Shown here piece after piece: positions 34,844 through 43,284 of a DNA stretch of 64,000 nucleotides. The stretch is from an uncultured Bacteroidales bacterium (GTDB lineage Bacteria; Bacteroidota; Bacteroidia; Bacteroidales; UBA932), in contig CAMJHF010000009.1 in the NCBI GenBank assembly GCA_946405435.1, positions 41,188-105,187 of the forward strand, written 5' to 3'. Each line of letters starts with the position of its first letter. Within the stretch, counting starts at the first letter, position 1. A program made the position numbers and the translations under genes. Under the pieces are notes generated by a model, which saw only the letters and a list, made by a program, of their open reading frames with translations, ran no database searches and had not been told where the DNA came from.

Positions 34844-36283
34844 TTACACTATTGCTTTTACGGCTGCGCGCATGCCTTCCATCTGGATGAGGGCAAGTGC
34901 CTTGCCGAGGATGCGGGTGAGCCCGGGGATGGCGTTGAGGTCCTCGCCCCAGATGAACTCGGCGCCGAGTACGCCCTGGGCGACTTCATTGACATTTCCA
35001 TTGGCCCAGAGGTTCTGGAGGAGTTCGATGATCTTGGGATCGTCGTTGGGTACGATCTCGTCTTCGCCCCTCTTTCCGCCCTTGTAGTAGGTGATGATGC
35101 CGGCCAGGCCGAGCACCAGGCCCATGGGCAGCTCGCCCTTGCGCTCAAGGTAGGTCTTGAGGCCGGGAAGGTCGCGGGTCTTGAACTTGGGGAAGGAGTT
35201 GAGCATGATGGAGGTCACGAAATGCTTGACGAACGGGTTGCGGAAGCGCTCCATGACGTCGGAAGCGAACTTCTCCAGCTCCTCCTTGGGCAGGTTGAGG
35301 GTGGGAAGGAGCTCCTCGAACATGACTTTGTGCACGTATTTGCCGATCTCGGGGTCCTCGCAGCATTCCTTCACGGTGTCGAGTCCGCTGAGGTAGCCGA
35401 CAGGGGAGAGGACGGTGTGAGGGCCGTTCAGGAGGGTGACCTTGCGCTCGTGGTATGGAGCCTCCGAAGGGACAAAGAGAACATTAAGGCCAGCCTTGTC
35501 TGCAGGGAACTCGGCAGCGACTTCCTTGGGAGCCTCGATCACCCAGAGGTGGAAGATCTCGGCCTTGTCCAGCAGGTTGTCCTGATAGCCGACGCGCTCG
35601 CACAGCTGGGCGGCGTTGTCTCTGGGGTAGCCGGGGACGATGCGGTCCACAAGCGTGCTGTACACGCCGCAGCTCTCCTCGAACCATGTGCGGAAGCCCT
35701 CGGGGAGTTTCCACAGGTCGATATACTGGCGAATGCATTCCTTGAGGTGCTTGCCGTTTTCGAAGATAAGCTCGCATGGGAAGATGATGAAGCCCTTGGA
35801 AGGATCACCCTTGAAGTGCTCCCAGCGGTGATAGAGCAGCTGGGTGAGCTTGCCGGGATAAGAGGCGCAGGGAGCGTCGTCGAGCTTGCAGGCAGGATCG
35901 AATGCGATTCCGGCTTCCGTGGTGTTGGAGATGACGAAACGCATCTCGGGCTGCTCGGCCAGCTTGAGGTAGGCCTGGAAGTCCTCGTAGGGGTTGATGC
36001 CGCGGGAGATGACGTCGATAAGGTCTACGCTGTCCACGGGCTCGCCGTTCTGCAGGCCCTGGAGGTTGAGGTGATACAAGCCGTCCTGCTCATTGAGCCA
36101 GCTGACCATGCCTTTCTCGATGGGCTGGACTACTACCACGCTGCCATTGAAGTCGGTCTTCTGGTTTGTCTTCCAGATGATCCACTCGATGAATGCTCGG
36201 AGGAAATTACCCTCGCCGAACTGGATTACCTTCTCGGTGTAGGTCTTCGCCTGGGGGGCGGATGTGCGGTTTAATCTTTCCAT
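34844..36283 (-). CDS. uxaB: Tagaturonate reductase (altronate oxidoreductase)
   Basis: A 479-aa member of the mannitol dehydrogenase family that reduces D-tagaturonate to D-altronate with NADH. The N-terminal IQFGEGNFLRAFIEWII is the modified dinucleotide-binding motif, and VISNTTEAGIAFDP and VERVDRIVPGYP-like segments (VDRIVPGYPRDNA) fit the family. It is the second step of the galacturonate branch. The PL1 lyase gene ends 14 bp before its start, placing an extracellular enzyme next to a cytoplasmic one. Confidence 0.93.
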   Translation of the reverse strand: MERLNRTSAPQAKTYTEKVIQFGEGNFLRAFIEWIIWKTNQKTDFNGSVVVVQPIEKGMVSWLNEQDGLYHLNLQGLQNGEPVDSVDLIDVISRGINPYEDFQAYLKLAEQPEMRFVISNTTEAGIAFDPACKLDDAPCASYPGKLTQLLYHRWEHFKGDPSKGFIIFPCELIFENGKHLKECIRQYIDLWKLPEGFRTWFEESCGVYSTLVDRIVPGYPRDNAAQLCERVGYQDNLLDKAEIFHLWVIEAPKEVAAEFPADKAGLNVLFVPSEAPYHERKVTLLNGPHTVLSPVGYLSGLDTVKECCEDPEIGKYVHKVMFEELLPTLNLPKEELEKFASDVMERFRNPFVKHFVTSIMLNSFPKFKTRDLPGLKTYLERKGELPMGLVLGLAGIITYYKGGKRGEDEIVPNDDPKIIELLQNLWANGNVNEVAQGVLGAEFIWGEDLNAIPGLTRILGKALALIQMEGMRAAVKAIV

Positions 36284-36297
36284 ATTATTCAGTGTTG

Positions 36298-39200
36298 TTA
36301 AAATGCTATGGTTGTGTTGTTTATGGTGAAATCTCCAAATACTGCGGTGCTTTGTTTGCTGCTGTCGCCGCTGTTTACTCCGAGACCGACGTGGATGGTT
36401 TCGGAGAGGGAAGTGAATTCCTTGGAAGACGCATCGCCAAAGGTTTGACCTCCGTCGAGCGAATAGCTGAACTTGAGGATATTGCCTTCACGCTTCATCC
36501 TGATTACCACATCGGTTCCGCTGGTGGCGGGGGCCTTGAGCGTGAAACCGGACCTGTCGGAGCCGGCAGCGGGACGGTAGTTCCCGTAGTAGTTGCCGCC
36601 TCCTATTCCGTAAACCAGGTTTGCAGCCGTGGCGGAAACGTCTCCGTCAATGGCCATCAGGCCCGCAACGGCCTGGTTGCTGCCGGCTTTCTGGGGGGTG
36701 AAAGATACCAGCTTGACAGTAGCGGTGAAGTCTCCGCTAACCTCGCGGTATACAAAACCGAAGCCCTGGGCCTTGCTCTCCCACTTGCCGGTGGAGGCTA
36801 TGCTCAGCTTGCCGTCGGCAACTGCGTAATTGGCTGTAGCGTTGTTGTTTACCCAGCTCCATCCTTCGGCGAGGCCGGCTGCGGGGGTGTCAGGGGTGTC
36901 GGGAGTTTCAGGGTTGTCGGGAGTATCACCTCCGCCGCTTATGCCTCCGTTGTTGACTTCGATGGGTGCCGTGGCAAAGCCGGAGAGCTTACCGTAGCCG
37001 GCATTGGCCGTCACAACGGAAGGAATTTCCTCAACAGGAGTGACAGTGTACTCGTAGTCGGGCTTGAAGTCCTCGTAGGTGAGGGGAGTGACGGTGGCGC
37101 CGTGATAGGTGGTGTATTTTACGTTGCACAGCGGATAAGGATCCTTGGCCTTGGCGGGCTTGTTGTAATAAACGTTCTGCGTGGGATAAAGGAAGCCTGC
37201 AGTACCGTCCGTCAGGTTGGAATTGCCGTTTTCCTTGGCCGGATATGTGGCTATGTCGGTAGGCAGCTGTACTGCGTCGAAGTAGTTGTACTCCACGAGC
37301 ACCTTTGCGCTGCTGGCCGAGCCGGCTCCGTAGGTGGTGCAGCCATCGTAGAAATTGTTGTAGGCGTGGGCGGTGCCGAACCGCACGCGCGGATGGCGCG
37401 AGCTGGACTTTGCGAACCAGTTGTGGTGGAAGGTTATGGTGATGTCGGGGTCGTTGGCTGTGTCGCTGTTGACCTTGTCGGAGTGGCCTACAAGGCAGCT
37501 CTTCTGGGTCTTGTCGAAGACGCACCAGCTTACAGTGATGTTCTTGCTGCCGTGGGTGGCGTCGCAGCTGCCGTCCTCGGCATCCTTGGTCTGGTCAAGG
37601 GACGTGAAGGTGCAGTGGTCCACCCAGACCTTGTTGCATTCCTGCATCGATATTGCATCCACGGGGTACTTGGGCTGGTTGAAGTGGATGTTGCGGATCA
37701 CGATGTTTTCTGCCTCCACAAGGAACATTCCAACCTTGTCCATCACAAAGTCGTCGGTGCCGAAGAAACTGAGGTTGGAAACCCTCTTCACGTCAAAGGC
37801 GCCGCTGCGGCCGTCCTCGGGTCCGAAAGAGCCGCTGAGCCAGATTATTACGGGGCTCTTGTCTCCGCTCTTCTCGGCCTTTTCACGGGCCAGGAGCCAG
37901 GTCTGGAGAGCTGCTCCGTCGTTGAAGTGGAAGGTATGCAGGGCGTCTGCGCCTTCTCCTCCCTTTACTCCTGCGACCTCGGCATAACCGTACATGCGTT
38001 CAGGGTCAACTGTTCCGGTGGGTGGAGGCGTGGTGCACTCCTGTTCGCCGCCATCCTCGGGACCGGGCTCCGGAGTGGGCTCGGCCTCCTTGACTTCACC
38101 GGTGAACTCGAGTTTGTAGAAGCGGAGTCCGTTTCCGGAAGAATAAACTTTGACTTCACCTGCAGGGACGTCCTTGAAAGTGCACTCGGTGGGAGCATTG
38201 TTGGTTGAAGTACCGGCGGCAAAGGTGCCGCTGTAGCTGCCAGCCCTAACTTCAACCTTGCGGCCGGGGTCTTCACCGGAGCCGGTGTTGGACGCCCACA
38301 CGGTGAGTTTGCCGGCCGTGGTTGCGGTGAAGGTCATATACCTGTCGTCGGTGCCGCCGGCGCCGCCCCACTGGAAGAAGGTAGTATTGTACTTGCTCTT
38401 CTTGGTGGAAACTATAGTCAGGTTGTTGAGGGTAAGGTTCCAGCCGGTGATGTCGGAGTTGATGGTGCCGATTTTCGCAAATGCGGTCTGCCAGGCCTCC
38501 TCGGAGAAGTCCCAGGTAGTGGGCTCTATGCCGGTATCTTCTTCGATGTCGCTGTCCTTGATGCTGAATGTCAGCGTGTTCACCTTGCCGCTCTCGAAGG
38601 CGAGAGCCTCGGAGAGCTTGACGCTGCGCTCGATGTTGATGCCCGCATCATCCGTCTCTACCACTGCCGTTATGGTGTTTCCGGCGGCAAATGTGGCCGG
38701 GTTGATGACGATGAATGCACCGGTGGAGCCGTCGGCCTTCCAGTCGCTGCCGGAGTAGGAGGCGGTTACGTAGTTGTAACTGCTTTTGCCTTCCCAGGCT
38801 GTGAACTGTGCCGTGGTTATATCCACTGAGGCGCGGCCGGTCAGGGTGCCGGAGGCTACCTTCAAGGTAACGCTCTTGATGGCTTTGCCTGCAAGTTTAC
38901 CGCCGGTGGTGCCGTCTGCGATGACCAGCTTGGCGACTGCAAAGATTCGGTTGAAGTGCAGTTTCTGGGCGGATTTGAGCGCGCCGCCCTCAATCACGAC
39001 CTCGGCGCCGTCGCTGACCAGAAGGTCGGCAGCGGGGTCGAAGGTGGTGAGGCTGGGGATGGTCTGCACGGGAGGCAGGGCGAACTTGAAGGTCTTTTCG
39101 CTGCGCCCGTCCTTCATGCCGGCGGGGTAGTAGGCGTAGATGGTATGGGTGCCGTCGGCGAGTTCAAGAGTGCCGCTGAATGTGCCTGTGAGGCCGTCCT

Positions 39201-39459
39201 CGGCGCTGTTCGTAAATTCCTTCTGCGCTGTGTAGTCTCCGTCCTGGAGATAGGTTACGGTAAGAAGGTCGCCTTTGTGCCACTTGGGAGTCCAGCCGTT
39301 GGGGGTGGCCTCTATGAAAGTGCGGGTGGAGGGGAGTTCGGCCGTAAGGGTGGCCGGGACCTCGCGTACGAGGCCGGAGTCGCTGTCCGCCAGCTCCTTG
39401 GGCTGGCAAGCCGCAGCCACTGCTGCGAGTGCCGCGAGGGCAAATAATGTCTTTTTCAT
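36298..39459 (-). CDS. Multi-domain surface pectate lyase (PL1) with fimbrillin-like N-terminal domain
   Basis: A 1053-aa lipoprotein (lipobox AAAC, then QPKELADSD). Domains in order: a fimbrillin-like beta domain, about 30-310; a carbohydrate-binding-like sandwich, about 310-450; the PL1 beta-helix, about 485-845, with NKVWVDHCTF, ITFHHNWFAKSSSRHPRVRF and AHAYNNFYDG; a Pro/Thr-rich linker; and a DUF1349/laminin-G-like sandwich, 862-1053. PL1 enzymes cut polygalacturonate by calcium-dependent beta-elimination. Here the protein is probably surface-exposed. It follows a tiny reading frame by 12 bp, as do its two relatives upstream. Confidence 0.92.
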   Translation of the reverse strand: MKKTLFALAALAAVAAACQPKELADSDSGLVREVPATLTAELPSTRTFIEATPNGWTPKWHKGDLLTVTYLQDGDYTAQKEFTNSAEDGLTGTFSGTLELADGTHTIYAYYPAGMKDGRSEKTFKFALPPVQTIPSLTTFDPAADLLVSDGAEVVIEGGALKSAQKLHFNRIFAVAKLVIADGTTGGKLAGKAIKSVTLKVASGTLTGRASVDITTAQFTAWEGKSSYNYVTASYSGSDWKADGSTGAFIVINPATFAAGNTITAVVETDDAGINIERSVKLSEALAFESGKVNTLTFSIKDSDIEEDTGIEPTTWDFSEEAWQTAFAKIGTINSDITGWNLTLNNLTIVSTKKSKYNTTFFQWGGAGGTDDRYMTFTATTAGKLTVWASNTGSGEDPGRKVEVRAGSYSGTFAAGTSTNNAPTECTFKDVPAGEVKVYSSGNGLRFYKLEFTGEVKEAEPTPEPGPEDGGEQECTTPPPTGTVDPERMYGYAEVAGVKGGEGADALHTFHFNDGAALQTWLLAREKAEKSGDKSPVIIWLSGSFGPEDGRSGAFDVKRVSNLSFFGTDDFVMDKVGMFLVEAENIVIRNIHFNQPKYPVDAISMQECNKVWVDHCTFTSLDQTKDAEDGSCDATHGSKNITVSWCVFDKTQKSCLVGHSDKVNSDTANDPDITITFHHNWFAKSSSRHPRVRFGTAHAYNNFYDGCTTYGAGSASSAKVLVEYNYFDAVQLPTDIATYPAKENGNSNLTDGTAGFLYPTQNVYYNKPAKAKDPYPLCNVKYTTYHGATVTPLTYEDFKPDYEYTVTPVEEIPSVVTANAGYGKLSGFATAPIEVNNGGISGGGDTPDNPETPDTPDTPAAGLAEGWSWVNNNATANYAVADGKLSIASTGKWESKAQGFGFVYREVSGDFTATVKLVSFTPQKAGSNQAVAGLMAIDGDVSATAANLVYGIGGGNYYGNYRPAAGSDRSGFTLKAPATSGTDVVIRMKREGNILKFSYSLDGGQTFGDASSKEFTSLSETIHVGLGVNSGDSSKQSTAVFGDFTINNTTIAF

Positions 39460-39471
39460 CGCTGCAGTGTC

Positions 39472-39618
39472 TTAGAAAGTGTAATCAGATCCCGGAATCA
39501 GGCTGTCGCCGGCTCCGTCGTCGGTAAGGTCTGCGCTCTGCGCCAGCAGAGTGCAAAGCTCGTATTTTTCATATTCGCACACAGGCGGTGCGTAGGGGAG
39601 GGTTTTCATTCGCATCAT
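39472..39618 (-). CDS. Tiny YxxP peptide C (48 aa) ahead of the PL1 lyase
   Basis: A reading frame of 48 codons (ATG 39618; 45 codons from ATG 39609, MKTLPYAPPV) that fills the space between two lipoprotein genes: 3 bp after the upstream stop and 12 bp before the PL1 start. It shares Y-x-x-P-x5-K-x6-L-x2-S (YAPPVCEYEKYELCTLLAQS) with the two other tiny frames in this block, and has an acidic, glycine-containing tail (ADLTDDGAGDS). There is no signal peptide or membrane helix. I infer that it is translated from the tight packing and the shared pattern. Confidence 0.6.
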   Translation of the reverse strand: MMRMKTLPYAPPVCEYEKYELCTLLAQSADLTDDGAGDSLIPGSDYTF

Positions 39619-39621
39619 AAA

Positions 39622-41196
39622 TTAGTCCTGTTCGAAATGAATGCTGTAGATACGGACATTATCGTCTTTTGAGTACAGAAGAACCGTTCCTTTTGCCACA
39701 GAAGAAAACGTTACTGTTTTAAGATCAGTGGTGGAAGCCGATACGTTTTTGGAGTCTGTCGTTTCGCTGCCACCCGCATTGACGGTAAGTGCTCTGTCAG
39801 CATTGCCGCCGGAAGTGTAAAGTACGGTAAGAGTACCCACAGAATCGGTAATGAAGCTGAAATACTTCTGGTTGCTGCCGTATTTTCCTCCGGTTGCAAC
39901 CCACTTGTATTGAACGCCGTCGATGGTCTGGTTGTTCCATTTAGAAGAACTGTTTGTAACCATGGTGAGGCCGTCGCCGAAATTCCATGTTTGGCCGGCA
40001 GTAGCTTTAGCATCTGCTGCCAAACCTGTAATTGTTTGCATTTCTTCATCCGTAAAAGAGGAGAAATCCCATTCGTGAGTTTCTTTGACGGCTACGCTTT
40101 CTGTGCCGAGCTGGTTGACGGTTATAGCCTCTGTTTCGTTTTCACCGAGTTTGAGATAGATATATCCTTCTCTTGACTCTGCATCTGTGTTGGCGCTGGC
40201 AGAGAAGGTGATTGTGCCTTCGCTGATAGTCGCAGCTGTTATGACGTTGCCGTCAGTTGTAACTGTTATATCGCTGTCAGCGCAGTACTTAAGACTGTAG
40301 GCATTTTCTGCTGTAAGGTCGTTTCCTCCTTTTGCAGGAACATTGTTGATGGAATTCTTTATTATAGTCAATTCAGGTGTTCTGTCCGCCCAAGGGGTGC
40401 CCAAGTCGAAGATTTCTCCATTTACGATGGATTTTGACACGGAACCGGTGAATGATTCTTCGGCCCCGTTAATGGTATAAGAGACGGTAATGTTACCAAA
40501 ATTAGTATCGCGGGCAGGAGCAAGGAGATAGTAACTGGAGCCTTTGACAAAGCTGCCGGTTGCGCTGACCTCGGAAGTTCCGCTGTTGGCTTTGTTAAAT
40601 GTGCCGTCTGGATTGTATTCAGGCCTTTTGCAAGTCCATGATTTGTCGCTGGAAATGGAAACGGCTGTAACATTGTCCACAGGGATGGTAATCTTTATGA
40701 ATCCGACGCCATACTTGAAAACAAGCTGTTTGTCGCTGTTCGCCTGAGCAAGCATCAGGGCGAATGAAGGATCGAATCCGTTCTCTACAGCAGCCTGTCC
40801 AGTAAGGTTGAATGCGGATTTGATGGAAAGCTTACCGGGAAGTGCCTCAGGGGCAAGAGCAAACTTGTCCTCTGCGGGGTAGACTGCGAAGTATTGATCA
40901 AATTCGCCGATTGGATCTTCTGTGTTCTCGAACACAGCGCTACGACTTCCGGCTCCTGATTGTAAAGTGTAAGTCTTGCTGTCGGTTCCTGTGGAAGAAT
41001 AACCGTAAATACGGATCTGATCTCCTTCGGCCCATTTTACTAATGTGCCGTCAAGAGTGGTTTTTGTCTCAGCAAGAGAGACAGAAAATGTTGTGTTGGC
41101 GGAACTTGGAACTGTCAGATCCTCATTGAGTTCCTTTTTGCATGACACGAAAGCGACGGATGCAAGTGCGGCAAGTGAAATAATTATCTTTTTCAT
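39622..41196 (-). CDS. Surface lipoprotein: fimbrillin-like domain plus sugar-binding-like module
   Basis: A 524-aa lipoprotein (lipobox FVSC, then KKELNED). Residues about 30-270 match the fimbrillin-like N-terminal pattern TKTTLDGTLVKWAEGDQIRI followed by FAVYPAEDKFAL. A short Ig-like (BACON-type) domain follows, near 280-370 (ISEGTITFSASANTDAESREGYI). The C-terminal module, about 380-524, contains KYFSFITDSVGTLTVLY and KGTVLLYSKDDNVRIYSIHF, as in the PL1 and SusE-position proteins. There is no catalytic domain. It is probably a surface pectin-binding protein; that role is inference. Confidence 0.78.
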   Translation of the reverse strand: MKKIIISLAALASVAFVSCKKELNEDLTVPSSANTTFSVSLAETKTTLDGTLVKWAEGDQIRIYGYSSTGTDSKTYTLQSGAGSRSAVFENTEDPIGEFDQYFAVYPAEDKFALAPEALPGKLSIKSAFNLTGQAAVENGFDPSFALMLAQANSDKQLVFKYGVGFIKITIPVDNVTAVSISSDKSWTCKRPEYNPDGTFNKANSGTSEVSATGSFVKGSSYYLLAPARDTNFGNITVSYTINGAEESFTGSVSKSIVNGEIFDLGTPWADRTPELTIIKNSINNVPAKGGNDLTAENAYSLKYCADSDITVTTDGNVITAATISEGTITFSASANTDAESREGYIYLKLGENETEAITVNQLGTESVAVKETHEWDFSSFTDEEMQTITGLAADAKATAGQTWNFGDGLTMVTNSSSKWNNQTIDGVQYKWVATGGKYGSNQKYFSFITDSVGTLTVLYTSGGNADRALTVNAGGSETTDSKNVSASTTDLKTVTFSSVAKGTVLLYSKDDNVRIYSIHFEQD

Positions 41197-41209
41197 ACTG
41201 CAATATCTT

Positions 41210-41383
41210 TTAGCCCCATATTATTTCACTGTGGGAAGTTGTACCTAATTCCTCGAGTTCATTGGGCTGCGATACACTTTGAGGGAAGCTGCCCATAAGA
41301 ACGCCTGATACGTTTACTTTGATAATCCTTGTGCTTGGTGCGGCGTAGGCTTCGGGGCGAGCCGCGGGTGTGGTTGTATTCAT
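41210..41383 (-). CDS. Tiny YxxP peptide B (57 aa) ahead of the 524-aa lipoprotein
   Basis: A 57-codon frame from ATG 41383 (an ATG 7 codons upstream is possible), stopping 13 bp before the next gene. The segment YAAPSTRIIKVNVSGVLMGS matches the shared pattern Y-x-x-P-x5-K-x6-L-x2-S, and the tail is acidic and polar, ending in EIIWG (peptide A ends in VITW). A TAGGTTTG box (41402-41409, minus strand) lies 18 bp upstream inside an inverted repeat. There is no signal peptide. Function is unknown. Confidence 0.6.
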   Translation of the reverse strand: MNTTTPAARPEAYAAPSTRIIKVNVSGVLMGSFPQSVSQPNELEELGTTSHSEIIWG

Positions 41384-41399
41384 GAATGTTGATTTGGGG

Positions 41400-41506
41400 G
41401 TCAAACCTAAGGTGTTGATTATGAAACGTTTAATAGCTTCAGGGTGCCCGAAAAAGGGGTATGGTGTTTATGCTAATCGGTTAGTATTCAACACTTTAGG
41501 TTTGAC
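41400..41506. repeat. Inverted repeat pair, 19-bp arms, 69-bp spacer
   Basis: Left arm GTCAAACCTAAGGTGTTGA (41400-41418) and right arm TCAACACTTTAGGTTTGAC (41488-41506) are inverted copies with one mismatch. Each arm carries a TAGGTTTG box that points outward and fits the TAnnTTTG promoter element. The left one reads toward peptide B. No target-site duplication is seen. It could be an invertible segment, a pair of operator sites or a long hairpin in RNA. Confidence 0.8.
41402..41409 (-). promoter_or_regulatory. Possible -7 box (TAGGTTTG) for peptide B and downstream genes
   Basis: Matches TAnnTTTG on the minus strand, 18 bp before the ATG at 41383, at the edge of the inverted repeat. No -33 TTTG is present, so confidence is low. 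Confidence 0.4.
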
Positions 41507-41527
41507 GTACGTTAATTAGTTTTTTGC

Positions 41528-43117
41528 TTAAAACTCTTCTACTACCTCTATATAGAACACTCCGACCTCGCCGGACTTGCTGAACTTGTATTCGGTTCCC
41601 TTGTCGAGGTTCACCACGCCGGAGTCGTAGAGTACCTTGTAAGTCATGGCGGCGTTGACGATGTTGGAACTGCCTTTCTGCAGCTTGATTGTTCCGTCCT
41701 TGTCTGTCTGGCGGCGGGCTGCATAGAAGCGTATGGTTGTAGTTGCGGTGGAACTGGTGGTGAAAGCAACGTTGTTGCTACCGTCTATCTTCTTGGCGTG
41801 GGAGTAGTTTGTGCCGTTGATGGTAAATCCGGCAACGCCGAAGTAGCCGTCTGCCGCACACTCGAGAATGGAGGTTCCGGAGACCGTGAAGTAGTCGCCG
41901 TCAGCTCCGTCGGTGAGATTCTTGACCGCTCCCTCCGAATCGACGTAGAAGAGATGGGTGCGGGAAACCTCTGTAGAGCCCTGGGCTGCCTGGCTGACGA
42001 CAATCTCCTTGGTGACGGTTTCGGTGCCGTTGTAGGTATAGGTGAGAACCACCGTGGCGCTGCGCACCGCGCCGGTATTGGCGCTAAGGGAGAAGTACAC
42101 TGCATCCTCTGCGATTTCACCGATGGTGAGCCAGTCGGCGGCTTCTTTGAGGGCTGCCGTCAGGACGCCGTCTGCGGTGGCGTTGGTGATCTCGAAAGGA
42201 ATGGATCCGGAGAGGATGTCGGCGGCTATGGCCACGTCGTCAGCCTCGATGACGGGCTTGAAAGAAACTGCCGGGGCTCCAAGGTCGTAAATCTTGCCGG
42301 AAGTGAGCTTTACCTTCTCCAGGGATGCTGTCTTGATGCTCGTTACCTTGGCTCCATCGCCGTTGAAAGTGAGGGTGAGAGCGCCGCAGTCGGACTGCTT
42401 GGTGAGGACAGGCAGATAATAGGTAGAGCCTTTCTTGAAGCCTCCCTCGCAGGTAAAGTCCATGAAGTTCTTGGCTCCGTTGACCTGGAACGTGGCTCCG
42501 GTGGACATGGTATAGATAGGACGTCCGCCCAGGCGGGCTCCGCCGCCTACCTCGAAGTGGATGGACTTGATGCCTTCGGTGGTAATCTGAATCTTGAAAT
42601 AGGCTGCACCATGGCGGAAGGCCAGGTTGCCGTCCGCGTCACTCACTGCGGTTAGGAATGCTCCGGCGGTCGGGAAACCAGCCTCAATGGCTTCCTGGGT
42701 GGTGACGGGCGAGTCAATTACCAGCTGGCCAAGGTCTAGGGCCCAGCGCTCGCCTTTGCTGTTGGTCTCTTCAGAGCGTATGGCCACGTTGGGATAAAGG
42801 GCATAGAATTGAGCCTCGGAGGCATCGGCCTCGGCGATGCTGCCGCTGAACTTGGCGGTGGCGGTGCCTGCTCCCTCGGTGAGCGTGAAGGTATACTGGT
42901 TGCCGCTGGTGGGAGCGACCACGTTGATCTGGTCGCCTGCTGACCACAGGACATTCAGTCCGCTGAGTTCGGTCCTGGTGCCCTGGGGGGCAGATACCGT
43001 AAAGGTCTTTTCGATGGTGGCGGAAGGAGCCGCAGCATTGTCTGCGGGCTCTGCTTTGGTGCAGGAGGCTGCAGCAAGCGTGAGGGCTGCAAGAGCCAGG
43101 ATGTAAATCTTCTTCAT
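41528..43117 (-). CDS. Surface lipoprotein: fimbrillin-like domain plus C-terminal binding-like module
   Basis: A 529-aa lipoprotein (lipobox AASC, then TKAEPAD). The N-terminal domain has GTRTELSGLNVLWSAGDQINV and FYALYPNVAI, the same pattern as in the 524-aa and PL1 neighbours. A BACON/Ig-like region follows (YFSLSANTGAVRSATVVLTYTY). The C-terminal sandwich, about 395-529, contains YFGVAGFTINGTNYSHAKKI and TIRFYAARRQTD. No catalytic motif is seen. It is probably a surface glycan-binding or adhesive protein of the pectin locus. Its gene is preceded by tiny peptide A with a 16-bp gap. Confidence 0.75.
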   Translation of the reverse strand: MKKIYILALAALTLAAASCTKAEPADNAAAPSATIEKTFTVSAPQGTRTELSGLNVLWSAGDQINVVAPTSGNQYTFTLTEGAGTATAKFSGSIAEADASEAQFYALYPNVAIRSEETNSKGERWALDLGQLVIDSPVTTQEAIEAGFPTAGAFLTAVSDADGNLAFRHGAAYFKIQITTEGIKSIHFEVGGGARLGGRPIYTMSTGATFQVNGAKNFMDFTCEGGFKKGSTYYLPVLTKQSDCGALTLTFNGDGAKVTSIKTASLEKVKLTSGKIYDLGAPAVSFKPVIEADDVAIAADILSGSIPFEITNATADGVLTAALKEAADWLTIGEIAEDAVYFSLSANTGAVRSATVVLTYTYNGTETVTKEIVVSQAAQGSTEVSRTHLFYVDSEGAVKNLTDGADGDYFTVSGTSILECAADGYFGVAGFTINGTNYSHAKKIDGSNNVAFTTSSTATTTIRFYAARRQTDKDGTIKLQKGSSNIVNAAMTYKVLYDSGVVNLDKGTEYKFSKSGEVGVFYIEVVEEF

Positions 43118-43133
43118 GCTTCTGTCCTCCTGA

Positions 43134-43265
43134 TTACCAAGTTATTACTACTCCGCTGTCGTCCAGCGCAGGGATATCGCCTGAAGGGCTCTCCTGAAGG
43201 AAGCAGCAGGCGAAGTCTGCTTTGAGCCATTCTGCCTGTGGGGCAGAGTAATGTTTTTTGTTCAT
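43134..43265 (-). CDS. Tiny YxxP peptide A (43 aa) ahead of the 529-aa lipoprotein
   Basis: A 43-codon frame (ATG 43265, MNKKHYSAPQAEW) between uxaA (19 bp upstream) and the lipoprotein gene (16 bp downstream, with an AGGAGG before its ATG). The segment YSAPQAEWLKADFACCFLQ continues to E-S, matching Y-x-x-P-x5-K-x7-L-x2-S, and the acidic tail ends in GVVITW. There is no signal peptide or membrane segment. It is the third member of the family seen in this block. Confidence 0.62.
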   Translation of the reverse strand: MNKKHYSAPQAEWLKADFACCFLQESPSGDIPALDDSGVVITW

Positions 43266-43284
43266 AATATTGAGTATTATTTGA

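Larger units (their letters stand above)
41384..41527. other. 144-bp intergenic region with a 19-bp inverted repeat pair
   Basis: The only sizeable gap in the uxaA-uxaB block. It holds two inverted arms described separately and no supportable gene. Its base composition is more AT-rich than its neighbours. Confidence 0.7.

Noticed and set aside
34826..36274. Plus-strand open frame of 482 codons opposite uxaB
   Set aside because: Mirror frame of uxaB; Leu/Val/Glu-rich with no motif.
36193..38208. Long open frame on the plus strand (671 codons) opposite uxaB and the PL1 lyase
   Set aside because: It lies antisense to two clearly recognised genes, has low-complexity Gly/Val-rich content and no family motif. 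It arises from GC-rich third positions of the real genes.
41400..41506. Miniature transposable element (MITE)
   Set aside because: The terminal repeats fit, but no target-site duplication or second copy is seen, so I kept it as an inverted repeat only.
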